From: JACCZX01 sp963791315
Lineage (GTDB): Bacteria > Pseudomonadota > Gammaproteobacteria > Burkholderiales > Burkholderiaceae_F
Assembly: GCA_963791315.1 (NCBI GenBank)
Contig: CAWBRQ010000007.1
Coordinates: forward strand, 806,001-870,000
Direction of reading: 5' to 3'
DNA length: 64,000 nucleotides
The stretch's first letter is position 1. Each line of letters begins with the position of its first letter. The translations under genes and the position numbers were made by a program. The notes beneath the pieces were generated by a model. That model saw nothing but the letters and a program-made list of their open reading frames with translations, was not told where the DNA came from and did no database searches. Positions 1 to 7,590 of the stretch are shown piece by piece.

Positions 1-336
1 GCTATCGGAGCGCGGCTCGCGTCGGCAGTCGATTCGTACGAATCGGTGGTCGACTACGTCGTCAATGAATACAAGAGCGACATTCGCGGTGTGTTCGCGG
101 GATCGGTACCCTACGTGAAACTCGCGGGGATCATGCACGGGGGTTGGCAGATGACACGCGCGGCGCTCGCGGCCGCCCGTCGGATCGAACAGGGCAGCGA
201 TGTCGAATTTTGCCGCGCGAAGATTGCAACGGCACGGTTCTTTGCCGATCACATGCTGGTGACAGTGCCGTCGATCGCCGAGAGCATTGTCGGCGGTAGC
301 GTCGGCACGCTTGCCCTCGCTGAAGAGCAGTTCTAA
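1..336 (+). CDS. acyl-CoA dehydrogenase, C-terminal fragment (5' end outside window)
   Basis: The open frame enters from the window edge and stops at TAA 334-336, so about 111 C-terminal residues are visible. They resemble the extra C-terminal domain of the large acyl-CoA dehydrogenases, with helices ending in motifs like SVPYVKLAGIMHGGWQ and ARFFADHML. This domain caps the about 600-residue FadE-like enzymes that carry out the first, FAD-dependent step of fatty-acid beta-oxidation. The catalytic and FAD-binding parts lie outside the window. The family assignment rests on the tail alone; substrate range cannot be judged. Confidence 0.7.
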   Translation, partial: AIGARLASAVDSYESVVDYVVNEYKSDIRGVFAGSVPYVKLAGIMHGGWQMTRAALAAARRIEQGSDVEFCRAKIATARFFADHMLVTVPSIAESIVGGSVGTLALAEEQF

Positions 337-350
337 GCCGGTCGAATCTC

Positions 351-387
351 ATAGTCAATTACTATGATGTCTGTAGTAATAATTGAT
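351..387 (+). promoter_or_regulatory. OxyR-like binding site with overlapping -35 region, upstream of rubrerythrin
   Basis: An AT-rich island in GC-rich DNA. It contains ATAG (351-354), seven bases, CTAT (362-365), seven bases, GTAG (373-376), seven bases, TGAT (384-387). That is the ATAG-N7-CTAT-N7-ATAG-N7-CTAT architecture of OxyR tetramer sites, with the first half exact and the second degenerate. A weak promoter (TTGTTC 388-393, 18-base spacer, TAGATT 412-417) abuts it, where an activator would touch RNA polymerase. The downstream gene is a peroxide-reducing rubrerythrin, which fits. The inner T and A of the consensus half-site are not matched. Confidence 0.45.
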
Positions 388-486
388 TTGTTCAATGCCA
401 CATTGCGCGCGTAGATTGGCCCGGACGGTTGCGGCACCTTATGGACGCACGCGTCATCGTCGTAAAAGTGAATCGAGGAGACTTGT

Positions 487-906
487 ATGCAGCTCAAAGG
501 CTCAAAAACCGAACAGAATTTGCGCGACGCGTTTGCAGGTGAGTCGCAAGCGAATCGCCGCTACTTGTATTTCGCAGCGAAGGCAGACGTCGAGGGTTAC
601 AACGATGTCGCCGCGGTGTTTCGCTCAACTGCAGAAGGCGAAACGGGCCACGCGCATGGTCATCTGGAGTACTTGGAAGCCGTTGGCGATCCGGCAACCG
701 GCCTACCGATCGGTCCGACCAAGTCCAATCTGAAAGCCGCCATTGCCGGTGAGACGCACGAATACACCGATATGTATCCGGGCATGAGCAAATCGGCGCG
801 CGATGAGGGCTTCGAAGAGATCGCAGACTGGTTCGAGACGCTGGCCAAGGCCGAGCGCTCGCACGCGAACAAATTTCAGAAGACGCTAGACACAATCGTT
901 GATTAG
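487..906 (+). CDS. rubrerythrin (diiron peroxidase, no rubredoxin domain)
   Basis: 139 residues forming a ferritin-like four-helix bundle. Candidate diiron ligands are E19, E52 with H55 (EGETGH), E89/E92 and E123 with H126 (KAERSH), the duplicated ExxH pattern of rubrerythrins. The C-terminal rubredoxin Cys4 domain of classical rubrerythrin is absent, so electrons must come from a partner protein. Such proteins reduce hydrogen peroxide in the cytoplasm. The gene lies 46 bases before an Fe-S protein and DUF3501, a recurring trio in Proteobacteria, and behind an OxyR-like site. Start chosen at ATG 487, preceded by GAGGAG. Confidence 0.92.
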   Translation: MQLKGSKTEQNLRDAFAGESQANRRYLYFAAKADVEGYNDVAAVFRSTAEGETGHAHGHLEYLEAVGDPATGLPIGPTKSNLKAAIAGETHEYTDMYPGMSKSARDEGFEEIADWFETLAKAERSHANKFQKTLDTIVD

Positions 907-952
907 GTTAGGTTAGACCACCGGCCCCTGCGGGTCCGGCGACAGGGGCTCT

Positions 953-2305
953 GTGAAAGAAGGCAGCCTGCTGGCTCCTACGCGGCATCCGATTGCGTGG
1001 AAAACTGCGGAGTTCAACGACGAGCAGGCGCTCGATGCCGAGCTTGCTCGTATTTTCGACATCTGTCATGGCTGCCGCCGCTGCGTGAGTTTGTGTGGCG
1101 CGTTCCCGACGCTGTTCGATCTGATCGACAACGGTCCCACCGGCGAGCTCGATGGAGTGCCGAAGGAGAAATACAAGGACGTCGTCGACCAGTGCTACCT
1201 ATGCGACATGTGCTACATGAGCAAGTGTCCGTATGTGCCGCCGCACCCGTGGAATGTCGATTTTCCGCATACGATGCTGCGCGCGAAAGCCGTCCACTTC
1301 AGCAAGCACGGTGCCCCGAGCAGTGACAAGTTCTTGACGTCGACCGACAAGGTAGGCTGGTTTGCCGGCATTCCGATCGTCACTCAGGCGGTGAACGCCG
1401 TTAATCAGAGTTCGCCGGCGCGGGCTGCGATGGAAAAACTAATGGGCGTCGACCGCAACGCATGGCGTCCCGATTTCGCAGCGAAAAAGTTTCGCTCCGC
1501 GGCGCGCTCGAACCTGTCGGCGCCGGTGCGGGACGGCGCCAAGACGCCGGGCAAGATCGCGATCTATTCGACCTGCTACGTCAACTACAACGAGCCCGGA
1601 ATCGGGCACGATCTGATTGCGATTCTCGAGCACAACGAGATTCCCTATGTTGTTGTCGAGAAGGAAGTGTGCTGCGGCATGCCGAAGCTCGAGATCGGCG
1701 ACCTCGAGTCGGTCGAGCGATTGAAGAACTTCAACATTCCGCATCTCGTAAGACTCGCGCGCGACGGTTATGCGATTGTCACTGCCATTCCGTCGTGCAC
1801 GCTGATGTACAAGCAGGAGCTCCCGCTGATGTTTCCCGACGATGCGGATGTCCAGCTCGTCAAGGAAGCGATGTGGGACCCGTTCGAATATTGGATTGCG
1901 CGCAAGCGCGATGGGTTGCTGAAGTCGGATTTCAAGACTCCGCTCGGCACTGTCTCGTATCACGTTCCGTGTCACGCGCGCGTGCAAAACGTAGGACGCA
2001 AGACTGAAGAGCTTTTGAAGTCGCTGCCGGACACGACGGTCAACACGGTAGAGCGCTGCTCGGGACACTCGGGCGTGTGGGGAACGCGCAAGCAGTTTCA
2101 TGCGATGGCGATGAAAATCGGCAGGCCGGTGTTCAGAAACATGGCGAGTGTGAAGCCCGACTACATCGGTTCCGACTGCCAGCTTGCCGGCCACCATATC
2201 GCGCAGGGTATCGAACAGTTTGCGAAAGAAGCGCTCGACGGCAAGGTTCCGGTCATGGCGCACCCGATTACGCTGATCAGAATTGCATACGGCCTCAAGG
2301 ATTGA
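953..2305 (+). CDS. (Fe-S)-binding oxidoreductase of the heterodisulfide reductase/GlpC family
   Basis: 450 residues, GTG start. Near the N terminus are two [4Fe-4S] Cys clusters: C38, C41, C44, C48 and a second in CYLCDMCYMSKCP. The C-terminal half carries two CCG-like domains (CCGMP and a CSGHSG variant) as in GlpC, HdrB/D and glycolate oxidase subunit GlcF. It has no membrane segment and probably shuttles electrons in the cytosol. Its place between rubrerythrin and DUF3501, two bases before the latter, suggests it is the reductant path for the rubrerythrin, an inference from context. Specific substrate unknown. Confidence 0.85.
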   Translation: MKEGSLLAPTRHPIAWKTAEFNDEQALDAELARIFDICHGCRRCVSLCGAFPTLFDLIDNGPTGELDGVPKEKYKDVVDQCYLCDMCYMSKCPYVPPHPWNVDFPHTMLRAKAVHFSKHGAPSSDKFLTSTDKVGWFAGIPIVTQAVNAVNQSSPARAAMEKLMGVDRNAWRPDFAAKKFRSAARSNLSAPVRDGAKTPGKIAIYSTCYVNYNEPGIGHDLIAILEHNEIPYVVVEKEVCCGMPKLEIGDLESVERLKNFNIPHLVRLARDGYAIVTAIPSCTLMYKQELPLMFPDDADVQLVKEAMWDPFEYWIARKRDGLLKSDFKTPLGTVSYHVPCHARVQNVGRKTEELLKSLPDTTVNTVERCSGHSGVWGTRKQFHAMAMKIGRPVFRNMASVKPDYIGSDCQLAGHHIAQGIEQFAKEALDGKVPVMAHPITLIRIAYGLKD

Positions 2306-2307
2306 GG

Positions 2308-2907
2308 ATGCCAGGCCGGATCGCGCGCGATAGCCTGTTGACCCTCGAAGCGTACGCACGCGAGCGGCAGAAGTTCCGCGCCAAGGTGATTGCTCACAAG
2401 AAAAATCGAACCGTGCGTCTCGGTGCACACGTCACGTTGATCTTTGAAGATGAGCTGACGATCCGCTACCAGATTCAGGAAATGCTGCGAATCGAGAAAA
2501 CCTTCGAGGAGCGCGGCATTCAGGACGAGCTAGATGCGTACCTCCCGTTGATACCCGACGGCGCGAACTTGAAGGCAACAATGATGATCGAGTACGAAGA
2601 CGCAGCGCTTCGCAAGATCGAGCTTGCGCGTCTCAAGGGTATCGAGAGTCGTGTGTATGTCGAGGTCGATGGATCTGCAAAGGTGTACGCAATCGCCGAC
2701 GAGGATCTGCCGCGCGAGAACGAAGAGAAGACGTCGTCGGTTCATTTTCTTCGCTTTGAGTTCGAGCCGCAGATGGTTCGCGCTTTTCAGCAGGGCGCTG
2801 CGGTGGCGCTCGGCATCGATCATCCAAACTACGCGGTGCGGCTCGACGAGGTGGCACCCGAGGTCCAGGCCTCACTCGCGAGGGACTTCAGCGCTAGCGA
2901 ATCTTAG
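2308..2907 (+). CDS. DUF3501 family protein
   Basis: 199 residues, soluble, rich in charged helices; start ATG 2308, two bases after the upstream stop, so translation is probably coupled. The sequence matches the DUF3501 family, known mainly as the third member of rubrerythrin/Fe-S-protein/DUF3501 operons. The frame is open upstream of the ATG, but that extension overlaps the Fe-S gene and looks like out-of-frame translation. No catalytic motif is evident. A role in peroxide defence or in assembling the partner proteins is inferred only from the neighbours. Confidence 0.8.
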   Translation: MPGRIARDSLLTLEAYARERQKFRAKVIAHKKNRTVRLGAHVTLIFEDELTIRYQIQEMLRIEKTFEERGIQDELDAYLPLIPDGANLKATMMIEYEDAALRKIELARLKGIESRVYVEVDGSAKVYAIADEDLPRENEEKTSSVHFLRFEFEPQMVRAFQQGAAVALGIDHPNYAVRLDEVAPEVQASLARDFSASES

Positions 2908-2932
2908 GTGCGGGATAGCGGTGGGGTGCTCG

Positions 2933-2954
2933 ATACTGTATAAATAAACAGTAT
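2933..2954 (+). promoter_or_regulatory. LexA (SOS) box overlapping a -10 element
   Basis: A near-perfect palindrome whose core is CTGT (2936-2939), eight A/T bases, ACAG (2948-2951), flanked by ATA and TAT so that the outer seven bases on each side are exact inverted repeats. This is the CTGT-N8-ACAG operator used by LexA in gamma- and betaproteobacteria. A -10-like TATAAA sits inside it (2939-2944), so bound LexA would block RNA polymerase. It lies 31 bases before the ATG of the radical-SAM gene. The match is seen directly; regulation is inferred. Confidence 0.8.
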
Positions 2955-2982
2955 CCGAACAAGACGATATCCAGACCCGCCG

Positions 2983-4110
2983 ATGCGTCGCAATGATCCC
3001 GAAGAACCTGCAGCGGTACCTGTCGCCTGGGTGCGCAAGGGACGTGGCGCGGTCTCGAACATTGCGCATCGTTTCGAATCCGTCGCGCGTGAGCAGGATG
3101 GCGATGCCGCCGAAGCCGAGCGGCTTGACGGCGAAAGGCTGGACGACGAAGCACTACCCGCGCTCGCGACGTCAACCACGCTCGAGACCGCGAAGACTCT
3201 GATCACTTATAACGAGTCGCCCGATATCGGTTTCGATCGTTCGATCAATCCGTACCGTGGCTGCGAGCACGGCTGCATCTACTGTTTTGCGCGGCCGACG
3301 CACAGCTTCCTGAATCTGTCTCCGGGCCTCGACTTCGAGACGAAGCTGGTCGCGAAACACAACGCGGTCGAGTTGCTGCAGCGAGAGCTCGCGGCGACGA
3401 GCTACAAACCCGCAGTGATTGCGCTCGGGGTCATTACGGATGCCTATCAACCGATTGAGCGTGAGCTCAAGCTCACGCGCGGCGTCGTTGAGGTACTGAC
3501 GCGCACGCGACACCCTTTCGGTTTGATCACCAAGTCGTCGCTGATCGAGCGTGACATCGACCTGCTGGCACCCGCTGCGGCTGACGGCGTGGTGGCCGCC
3601 ACGATCAGCATTACGACGCTGGATCATTCGCTATCGCGCATCCTGGAGCCGCGTGCTGCAAGCCCGATGCGAAGGATGCGCACCGTCCGCACGCTCGCAG
3701 CGGCCGGCATTCCGGTGACCGTCAACGTTGCGCCGATTATTCCTTTCATCAACGAACCCGAAATCGAGCGTGTGCTCGAGGCGGCAGCCGACGCGGGCGC
3801 GTGGCAGGCGCACTACACGGTGCTTAGACTGCCGTGGGAAGTCGCACCGCTGTTCATGCAGTGGCTCGAAGCACATTTTCCGGATCGCAAGGAGCGCGTC
3901 ATGAAACGGATACGCGAGATGCGCGGCGGCAAGAACTACGACTCGCAGTTCGGAAAGCGAATGACCGGCGAAGGTACCTGGGCGGCGTTGATTCGTCAGC
4001 GCTTTGCAAAAGCCGCGACGAAGTTTGGTCTTGACCGCGAAATTCGTCCGCTGCGAAACGATTTGTTCAACGCACCGCGCCTCGCCACGCCGCAGCTCGA
4101 TCTGTTTTGA
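2983..4110 (+). CDS. PA0069-family radical SAM protein (SplB-like), probable SOS gene
   Basis: 375 residues. The radical-SAM cluster motif is CEHGCIYC with Cys at about 94, 98 and 101, preceded by SINPYRG; this pattern and the length match the PA0069 family, distant relatives of spore photoproduct lyase. Such enzymes cleave S-adenosylmethionine to a 5'-deoxyadenosyl radical. The substrate of this family is unproven; a DNA photoproduct is one guess. The N-terminal 70 residues are polar and charged. A LexA box directly upstream argues for a DNA-damage role. From memory, PA0069 itself is in the Pseudomonas aeruginosa LexA regulon. Confidence 0.88.
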   Translation: MRRNDPEEPAAVPVAWVRKGRGAVSNIAHRFESVAREQDGDAAEAERLDGERLDDEALPALATSTTLETAKTLITYNESPDIGFDRSINPYRGCEHGCIYCFARPTHSFLNLSPGLDFETKLVAKHNAVELLQRELAATSYKPAVIALGVITDAYQPIERELKLTRGVVEVLTRTRHPFGLITKSSLIERDIDLLAPAAADGVVAATISITTLDHSLSRILEPRAASPMRRMRTVRTLAAAGIPVTVNVAPIIPFINEPEIERVLEAAADAGAWQAHYTVLRLPWEVAPLFMQWLEAHFPDRKERVMKRIREMRGGKNYDSQFGKRMTGEGTWAALIRQRFAKAATKFGLDREIRPLRNDLFNAPRLATPQLDLF

Positions 4111-4111
4111 T

Positions 4112-4522
4112 TCAAGAAGGCACCTTCAGCGCATGTTCAAAGTAGGTTTGAGTCAGTAGCGCGATTGTTGTCATCAGCACCACGGCGCCCACGAATAACG
4201 TGGCGACAGCAACCAGCACCGCATCCCACCCGCTGCGATTGCGTCTGACCTGTGTTGCATTGAATCGCGCGTCGAAGCGCTCGTCGGGCATCAGCGCGAT
4301 AAATAGCGCCTGGATGAAGCCCGCGACCACCGGCACCATCAAGACAAAAAAAGCCGGGGTCTGGTACCAATTTTCGACACCTGCGATTAACGGCACCGCA
4401 ATCAGCGTCACCCCCAGCGGCAACCACCAGAACGGCTGACCAAGGTAGAGTCGATTGAGCCCGAGCGCTCCGGTCAGCGAAGCAAGCAGGGCGGCCAGTG
4501 CCTTGTGCCGAAAGTGATTCAT
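4112..4522 (-). CDS. TM2-domain membrane protein
   Basis: 136 residues, start ATG at 4522. The TM2-domain signature GALGLNRLYLGQ sits near residues 18-30 between two short hydrophobic segments, and two or three further hydrophobic helices follow, the last ending close to the C terminus. TM2 proteins are small inner-membrane proteins without a settled biochemical role. The gene converges almost end to end on the radical-SAM gene (one base between stops) and diverges from the rpsP operon. No operon partner is visible. Confidence 0.65.
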   Translation of the reverse strand: MNHFRHKALAALLASLTGALGLNRLYLGQPFWWLPLGVTLIAVPLIAGVENWYQTPAFFVLMVPVVAGFIQALFIALMPDERFDARFNATQVRRNRSGWDAVLVAVATLFVGAVVLMTTIALLTQTYFEHALKVPS

Positions 4523-4555
4523 TCGCCCGGCATCATAGGACGGCGTGGGAGCCGC

Positions 4556-4585
4556 TTGCCGGAAGACGACCAGCCCGGATACAAT
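4556..4585 (+). promoter_or_regulatory. candidate sigma-70 promoter of the rpsP operon
   Basis: TTGCCG at 4556-4561, an 18-base spacer and TACAAT at 4580-4585, lying in the divergent gap before rpsP. The -10 has five of six consensus bases; the -35 is moderate. It would give a leader of about 60 bases. Inferred from sequence only. Confidence 0.4.
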
Positions 4586-4651
4586 CACAGGCTTTGTGCG
4601 GCACCGCCCTTCGTTCAAACGCGGCGTCGCCGGCAAACCCAAGGAATTCTC

Positions 4652-4939
4652 ATGGTCGTTATTCGACTTGCACGCGGCGGCGCTAAAAAGCGTCCGTTTT
4701 TTAACATTGTTGCCACCGATTCGCGCAATCCGCGCGACGGCCGCTTTATCGAGCGGGTCGGCTTTTACAACCCTGTTGCAGCGGGCGCCGAGCCGAAGTT
4801 TCGAATCGCGACGGACCGGTTGTCGTACTGGACCGGGGTCGGCGCCAGAATGTCGCCCACGGTGGCGCGGCTGGTCAAAGCCAATCCGGTGACTGCAGCA
4901 GCTCCGGTGGCGGCGGCCGGGGAGCAGGTCGCCTCCTAG
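4652..4939 (+). CDS. rpsP: 30S ribosomal protein S16
   Basis: 95 residues starting MVVIRLARGGAKKRPFFNIV, the hallmark N terminus of bacterial S16, with RIATDRLSYWTGVGA in the middle and an Ala/Val-rich tail. It binds 16S rRNA early in 30S assembly. An AAGGA ribosome-binding site lies eight to ten bases before ATG 4652. The open frame extends further upstream, but that part is not S16-like. First gene of the canonical rpsP-rimM-trmD-rplS operon; rimM follows after 13 bases. Confidence 0.97.
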   Translation: MVVIRLARGGAKKRPFFNIVATDSRNPRDGRFIERVGFYNPVAAGAEPKFRIATDRLSYWTGVGARMSPTVARLVKANPVTAAAPVAAAGEQVAS

Positions 4940-4952
4940 TACCACTTGAGGC

Positions 4953-5483
4953 GTGGCTCCTCAGGATCTGGTCGAGCTTGGCGCCATACGAGGCGCCTAC
5001 GGATTGAAGGGCTGGGTTCGCATCACGCCGTTTGCCGTCGATGGAAGTGTTCTTGAAACAGTGCGCGACTGGTGGCTGTTAGGCGGGGTCGAGCCGCGGC
5101 GACTGGTGCTGCAGGACTTTAGGCGGCACGCGGAATCGATATTGGCCAAGTGGGAAGGATGCGAGAGCAAGGAAGACGCAGACGCATTCAAAGGCAGCGT
5201 GATCGCCGTAGCGCGCAGCGACTTTCCCGCATTGGGTGAAGACGAGCATTACCTGGGTGACGTGGTTGGTTACCGTGTCGTCAATCGAGAGGGACTCGAG
5301 CTCGGTACGGTTGCCGGGGTTCGCAGTGGCACGGCCTCGCAGTGGATTGAGGTTCAGGAACGCGAGGGGATTGCAGCAGGCAGGAAGGGCACCCCTCTGT
5401 TGATTCCACTGGTCGATCAGTACGTTGAGGCAATCGAGCTCAACGCCAGGACGATCAAGGTCGATTGGCAAAGCGACTGGTGA
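4953..5483 (+). CDS. rimM: 16S rRNA-processing factor RimM
   Basis: 176 residues, GTG start. The N-terminal RimM barrel contains GAIRGAYGLKGWVRITPF, and a PRC-barrel follows with HYLGDVVGYRVVN. RimM binds S19 and aids late maturation of the 30S head. Length and order between rpsP and trmD are standard. The stop at 5481-5483 is nine bases before trmD. Nothing unusual is seen apart from the GTG start. Confidence 0.96.
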   Translation: MAPQDLVELGAIRGAYGLKGWVRITPFAVDGSVLETVRDWWLLGGVEPRRLVLQDFRRHAESILAKWEGCESKEDADAFKGSVIAVARSDFPALGEDEHYLGDVVGYRVVNREGLELGTVAGVRSGTASQWIEVQEREGIAAGRKGTPLLIPLVDQYVEAIELNARTIKVDWQSDW

Positions 5484-5492
5484 AGTTTGATG

Positions 5493-6239
5493 ATGCGGTT
5501 TGACGCGATTACGTTGTTTCCGTCGATGTTCTCGGCGATTGTCGAGCACGGAATCACGCAGCGCGCGCACGATGAAGGGCGGTGGTCGCTTCGCACGTGG
5601 AACCCGCGCGACTTTGTCACCGATGCGCATCGGACGATCGATGATCGGCCGTTTGGCGGCGGCCCGGGAATGGTGATGATGGCGCAGCCGCTGGCGGACG
5701 CGCTGGCGGCTGTGAAGAGGGACGGGGGTGGCGCCAAAGTGATCGCGCTCGCGCCCAACGGCAATCGATTGACCGACGAGCGCGTAAGACAATTCGCGCG
5801 AGCCGGTGATTCACTGGCGCTCGTTTGCGGGCGCTACGAGGGAATCGACCAGCGATTCATTGACGTGTGCGTCGACGAAGTCGTGTCGATCGGCGACTTT
5901 GTATTGTCCGGAGGCGAGATTGCGGCGATGGCATTGATCGATGCCGTGGTCCGGCAGCTTCCCGGTGCGCTGAAGGAGGCGTCGGCGGCGGATGAGTCGT
6001 TTGCGGCAGGCTTGCTCGACGCCAAGCACTACACGCGGCCCGAAAGCTGGGCTGGTCTTACGGTTCCGCAGGTGTTGTTGTCGGGGCACCATGCGCAGAT
6101 CGCCGAATGGCGCCGGCGCGAGGCCCTTGCACTAACGGCCCGACAGCGGCCCGATATGATCGAGCGCGCCCGGGCGGCGGGCCAGCTGAGCGCGTTGGAT
6201 GAGAAGCAGTTGAATGAGAGACAATTGGAGCATCGTTGA
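5493..6239 (+). CDS. trmD: tRNA (guanine-37-N1)-methyltransferase TrmD
   Basis: About 248 residues. MRFDAITLFPSMF opens the SPOUT methyltransferase, and GRYEGIDQRF plus SIGDFVLSGGE are the trefoil-knot SAM-binding motifs. It methylates G37 of tRNAs that read CNN codons and prevents +1 frameshifting. In-frame TTG 5487 and ATG 5490 precede ATG 5493; I chose 5493 because beta-proteobacterial TrmD begins with M-x-FD and the GAAG at 5482-5485 is best spaced from it. The enzyme looks complete, which matters because the window is full of +1 disruptions. Confidence 0.96.
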   Translation: MRFDAITLFPSMFSAIVEHGITQRAHDEGRWSLRTWNPRDFVTDAHRTIDDRPFGGGPGMVMMAQPLADALAAVKRDGGGAKVIALAPNGNRLTDERVRQFARAGDSLALVCGRYEGIDQRFIDVCVDEVVSIGDFVLSGGEIAAMALIDAVVRQLPGALKEASAADESFAAGLLDAKHYTRPESWAGLTVPQVLLSGHHAQIAEWRRREALALTARQRPDMIERARAAGQLSALDEKQLNERQLEHR

Positions 6240-6306
6240 AATCAGCCATCCTCTGATGCGAGAAAAAAACTAGACACTCGCAGCACGATGGATTCAGGAG
6301 AAGAAA

Positions 6307-6735
6307 GTGAACGTCATTCAGCAGTTGGAGCAGGAAGAGTTGGCGCGTGTTAGCGCCAATCGGGAAATCCCGGTCTTTGGGCCGGGCGACACAGTTGTCG
6401 TCAACGTCAACGTCGTTGAAGGCACTCGCAAGCGCGTGCAGGCGTACGAAGGCGTCGTGATCGGCCGTCGCAATCGCGGACTCAATTCGTCATTCGTCGT
6501 GCGCAAGGTATCGAGTGGCGAAGGCGTCGAGCGTACGTTTCAGCTGTATTCGCCGACGATCGCATCGATCGAGGTTAAGCGCCGCGGCGATGTGCGCCGC
6601 GCGAAGCTGTATTACCTGCGCGACCGCTCGGGCAAATCGGCGCGCATCCGTGAAAAGCTGCAACACAAGAGCGCAGCGGACAAGACGGCTGCGGATGCAG
6701 CCGCTGACAAGGCGGCTCGCGCAAAAGCCGAATAA
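6307..6735 (+). CDS. rplS: 50S ribosomal protein L19
   Basis: 142 residues, GTG start behind an AGGAGAAG ribosome-binding site. The L19 core includes FGPGDTVVVNVNVVEG and VIGRRNRGLNSSF. The last about 30 residues form a Lys/Ala-rich extension typical of Burkholderiales L19. The protein lies at the 30S-50S interface. It is the last gene of the operon; a strong intrinsic terminator follows 17 bases after the stop. Confidence 0.97.
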   Translation: MNVIQQLEQEELARVSANREIPVFGPGDTVVVNVNVVEGTRKRVQAYEGVVIGRRNRGLNSSFVVRKVSSGEGVERTFQLYSPTIASIEVKRRGDVRRAKLYYLRDRSGKSARIREKLQHKSAADKTAADAAADKAARAKAE

Positions 6736-6752
6736 CTTCGCGTTTCCACAGC

Positions 6753-6788
6753 AAAGCCGCCCTCGCCCCGCACGGCGGCTTTTTTTTC
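6753..6788 (+). terminator. rho-independent terminator after rplS
   Basis: AAAGCCGCC at 6753-6761 pairs with GGCGGCTTT at 6774-6782 around a 12-base loop, and the right arm runs into an unbroken T tract (6781-6787). This is a textbook intrinsic terminator. It ends only five bases before the next start codon at 6793. Confidence 0.9.
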
Positions 6789-6792
6789 GCTG

Positions 6793-7530
6793 ATGACGCC
6801 CGAAAACGACGTCGATCCCCTGACGGCCACGCTGATTTTCGAGCCGGAATCGGTGCCGCACGATCCGGCTTTCGCCGCGGCCGAAGCTCGTGGCGCCGCT
6901 GTCAGCCCAAGTGAGCTGCGCGTTTCGGCAATCCGGCAGCGCTTTGCATCGCCTCCCGCATGGCAACCCGAAATGCGCGCCGACATGCGCTTGTTAAACC
7001 CGGACCGGCCACCGCGTGTCGCGTCGGTGCTGATTCCGATTTTTGTGCACGCCGATGCAGTCGGCGTGCTACTTACCGAGCGCACCGCGCACTTGCATGA
7101 TCACGCCGGACAGATCAGCTTTCCCGGTGGTCGAGTCGAGGATGGCGACACCGACGCCATTGCGACGGCATTGCGCGAAGCCCATGAGGAAATCGGCTTG
7201 CCGCCCGCCAACGTGGACGTCGTCGGGACTTTGCCCGAATATCTGACGGCAACCGGATACAGGGTGACACCGGTGATCGGCCTGATCGAGCGATCGTTTT
7301 CACCCGTGCTCGATACGTTTGAGGTCTCGGAAGTGTTTGAAGTCCCACTCGCGTTCCTGATGGACCCGATCAACCACGAACGCAGAATCTTCCAGCTAGG
7401 CGATACCGGTCGCACGTTTTATGCGATGCCGTATGCAACACCAGCGCGTGCTGCCAAGGGGCAACGTTATTTCATCTGGGGCGCAACGGCTGCGATCTTG
7501 CGCAACCTGTATCAATTCCTGCGCGCGTGA
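6793..7530 (+). CDS. CoA pyrophosphatase (NUDIX hydrolase)
   Basis: 245 residues. The NUDIX box GX5EX7REUXEEXGU is intact: GGRVEDGD, then REAHEEIGL, near residues 113-136, preceded by the LHDHAGQISFPGG context characteristic of CoA pyrophosphatases (NudL-like). These split CoA into 3',5'-ADP and 4'-phosphopantetheine. A polar extension of about 70 residues precedes the domain. ATG 6793 lies immediately after the rplS terminator and so has no usual Shine-Dalgarno in DNA outside the hairpin; a later start is possible. Confidence 0.88.
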   Translation: MTPENDVDPLTATLIFEPESVPHDPAFAAAEARGAAVSPSELRVSAIRQRFASPPAWQPEMRADMRLLNPDRPPRVASVLIPIFVHADAVGVLLTERTAHLHDHAGQISFPGGRVEDGDTDAIATALREAHEEIGLPPANVDVVGTLPEYLTATGYRVTPVIGLIERSFSPVLDTFEVSEVFEVPLAFLMDPINHERRIFQLGDTGRTFYAMPYATPARAAKGQRYFIWGATAAILRNLYQFLRA

Positions 7531-7555
7531 CGACTAAGATAATTAGCCATCGGTC

Positions 7556-7575
7556 GCCGGCGCACAAGCGCCGGC
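7556..7575 (+). repeat. perfect 8-bp hairpin, loop ACAA
   Basis: GCCGGCGC (7556-7563), loop ACAA and GCGCCGGC (7568-7575) form a perfect GC-rich stem between the NUDIX stop and the next gene. No T tract follows, so it is not a standard terminator; it may be a stability or attenuation element. Confidence 0.5.
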
Positions 7576-7590
7576 TCCAGCTGAACGCAT

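Noticed and set aside
1439..2428. Long open frame of 329 codons on the minus strand
   Set aside because: It lies antisense to the clearly recognised Fe-S protein gene, has an Arg/His-rich composition typical of out-of-frame GC-rich DNA, and matches no family.
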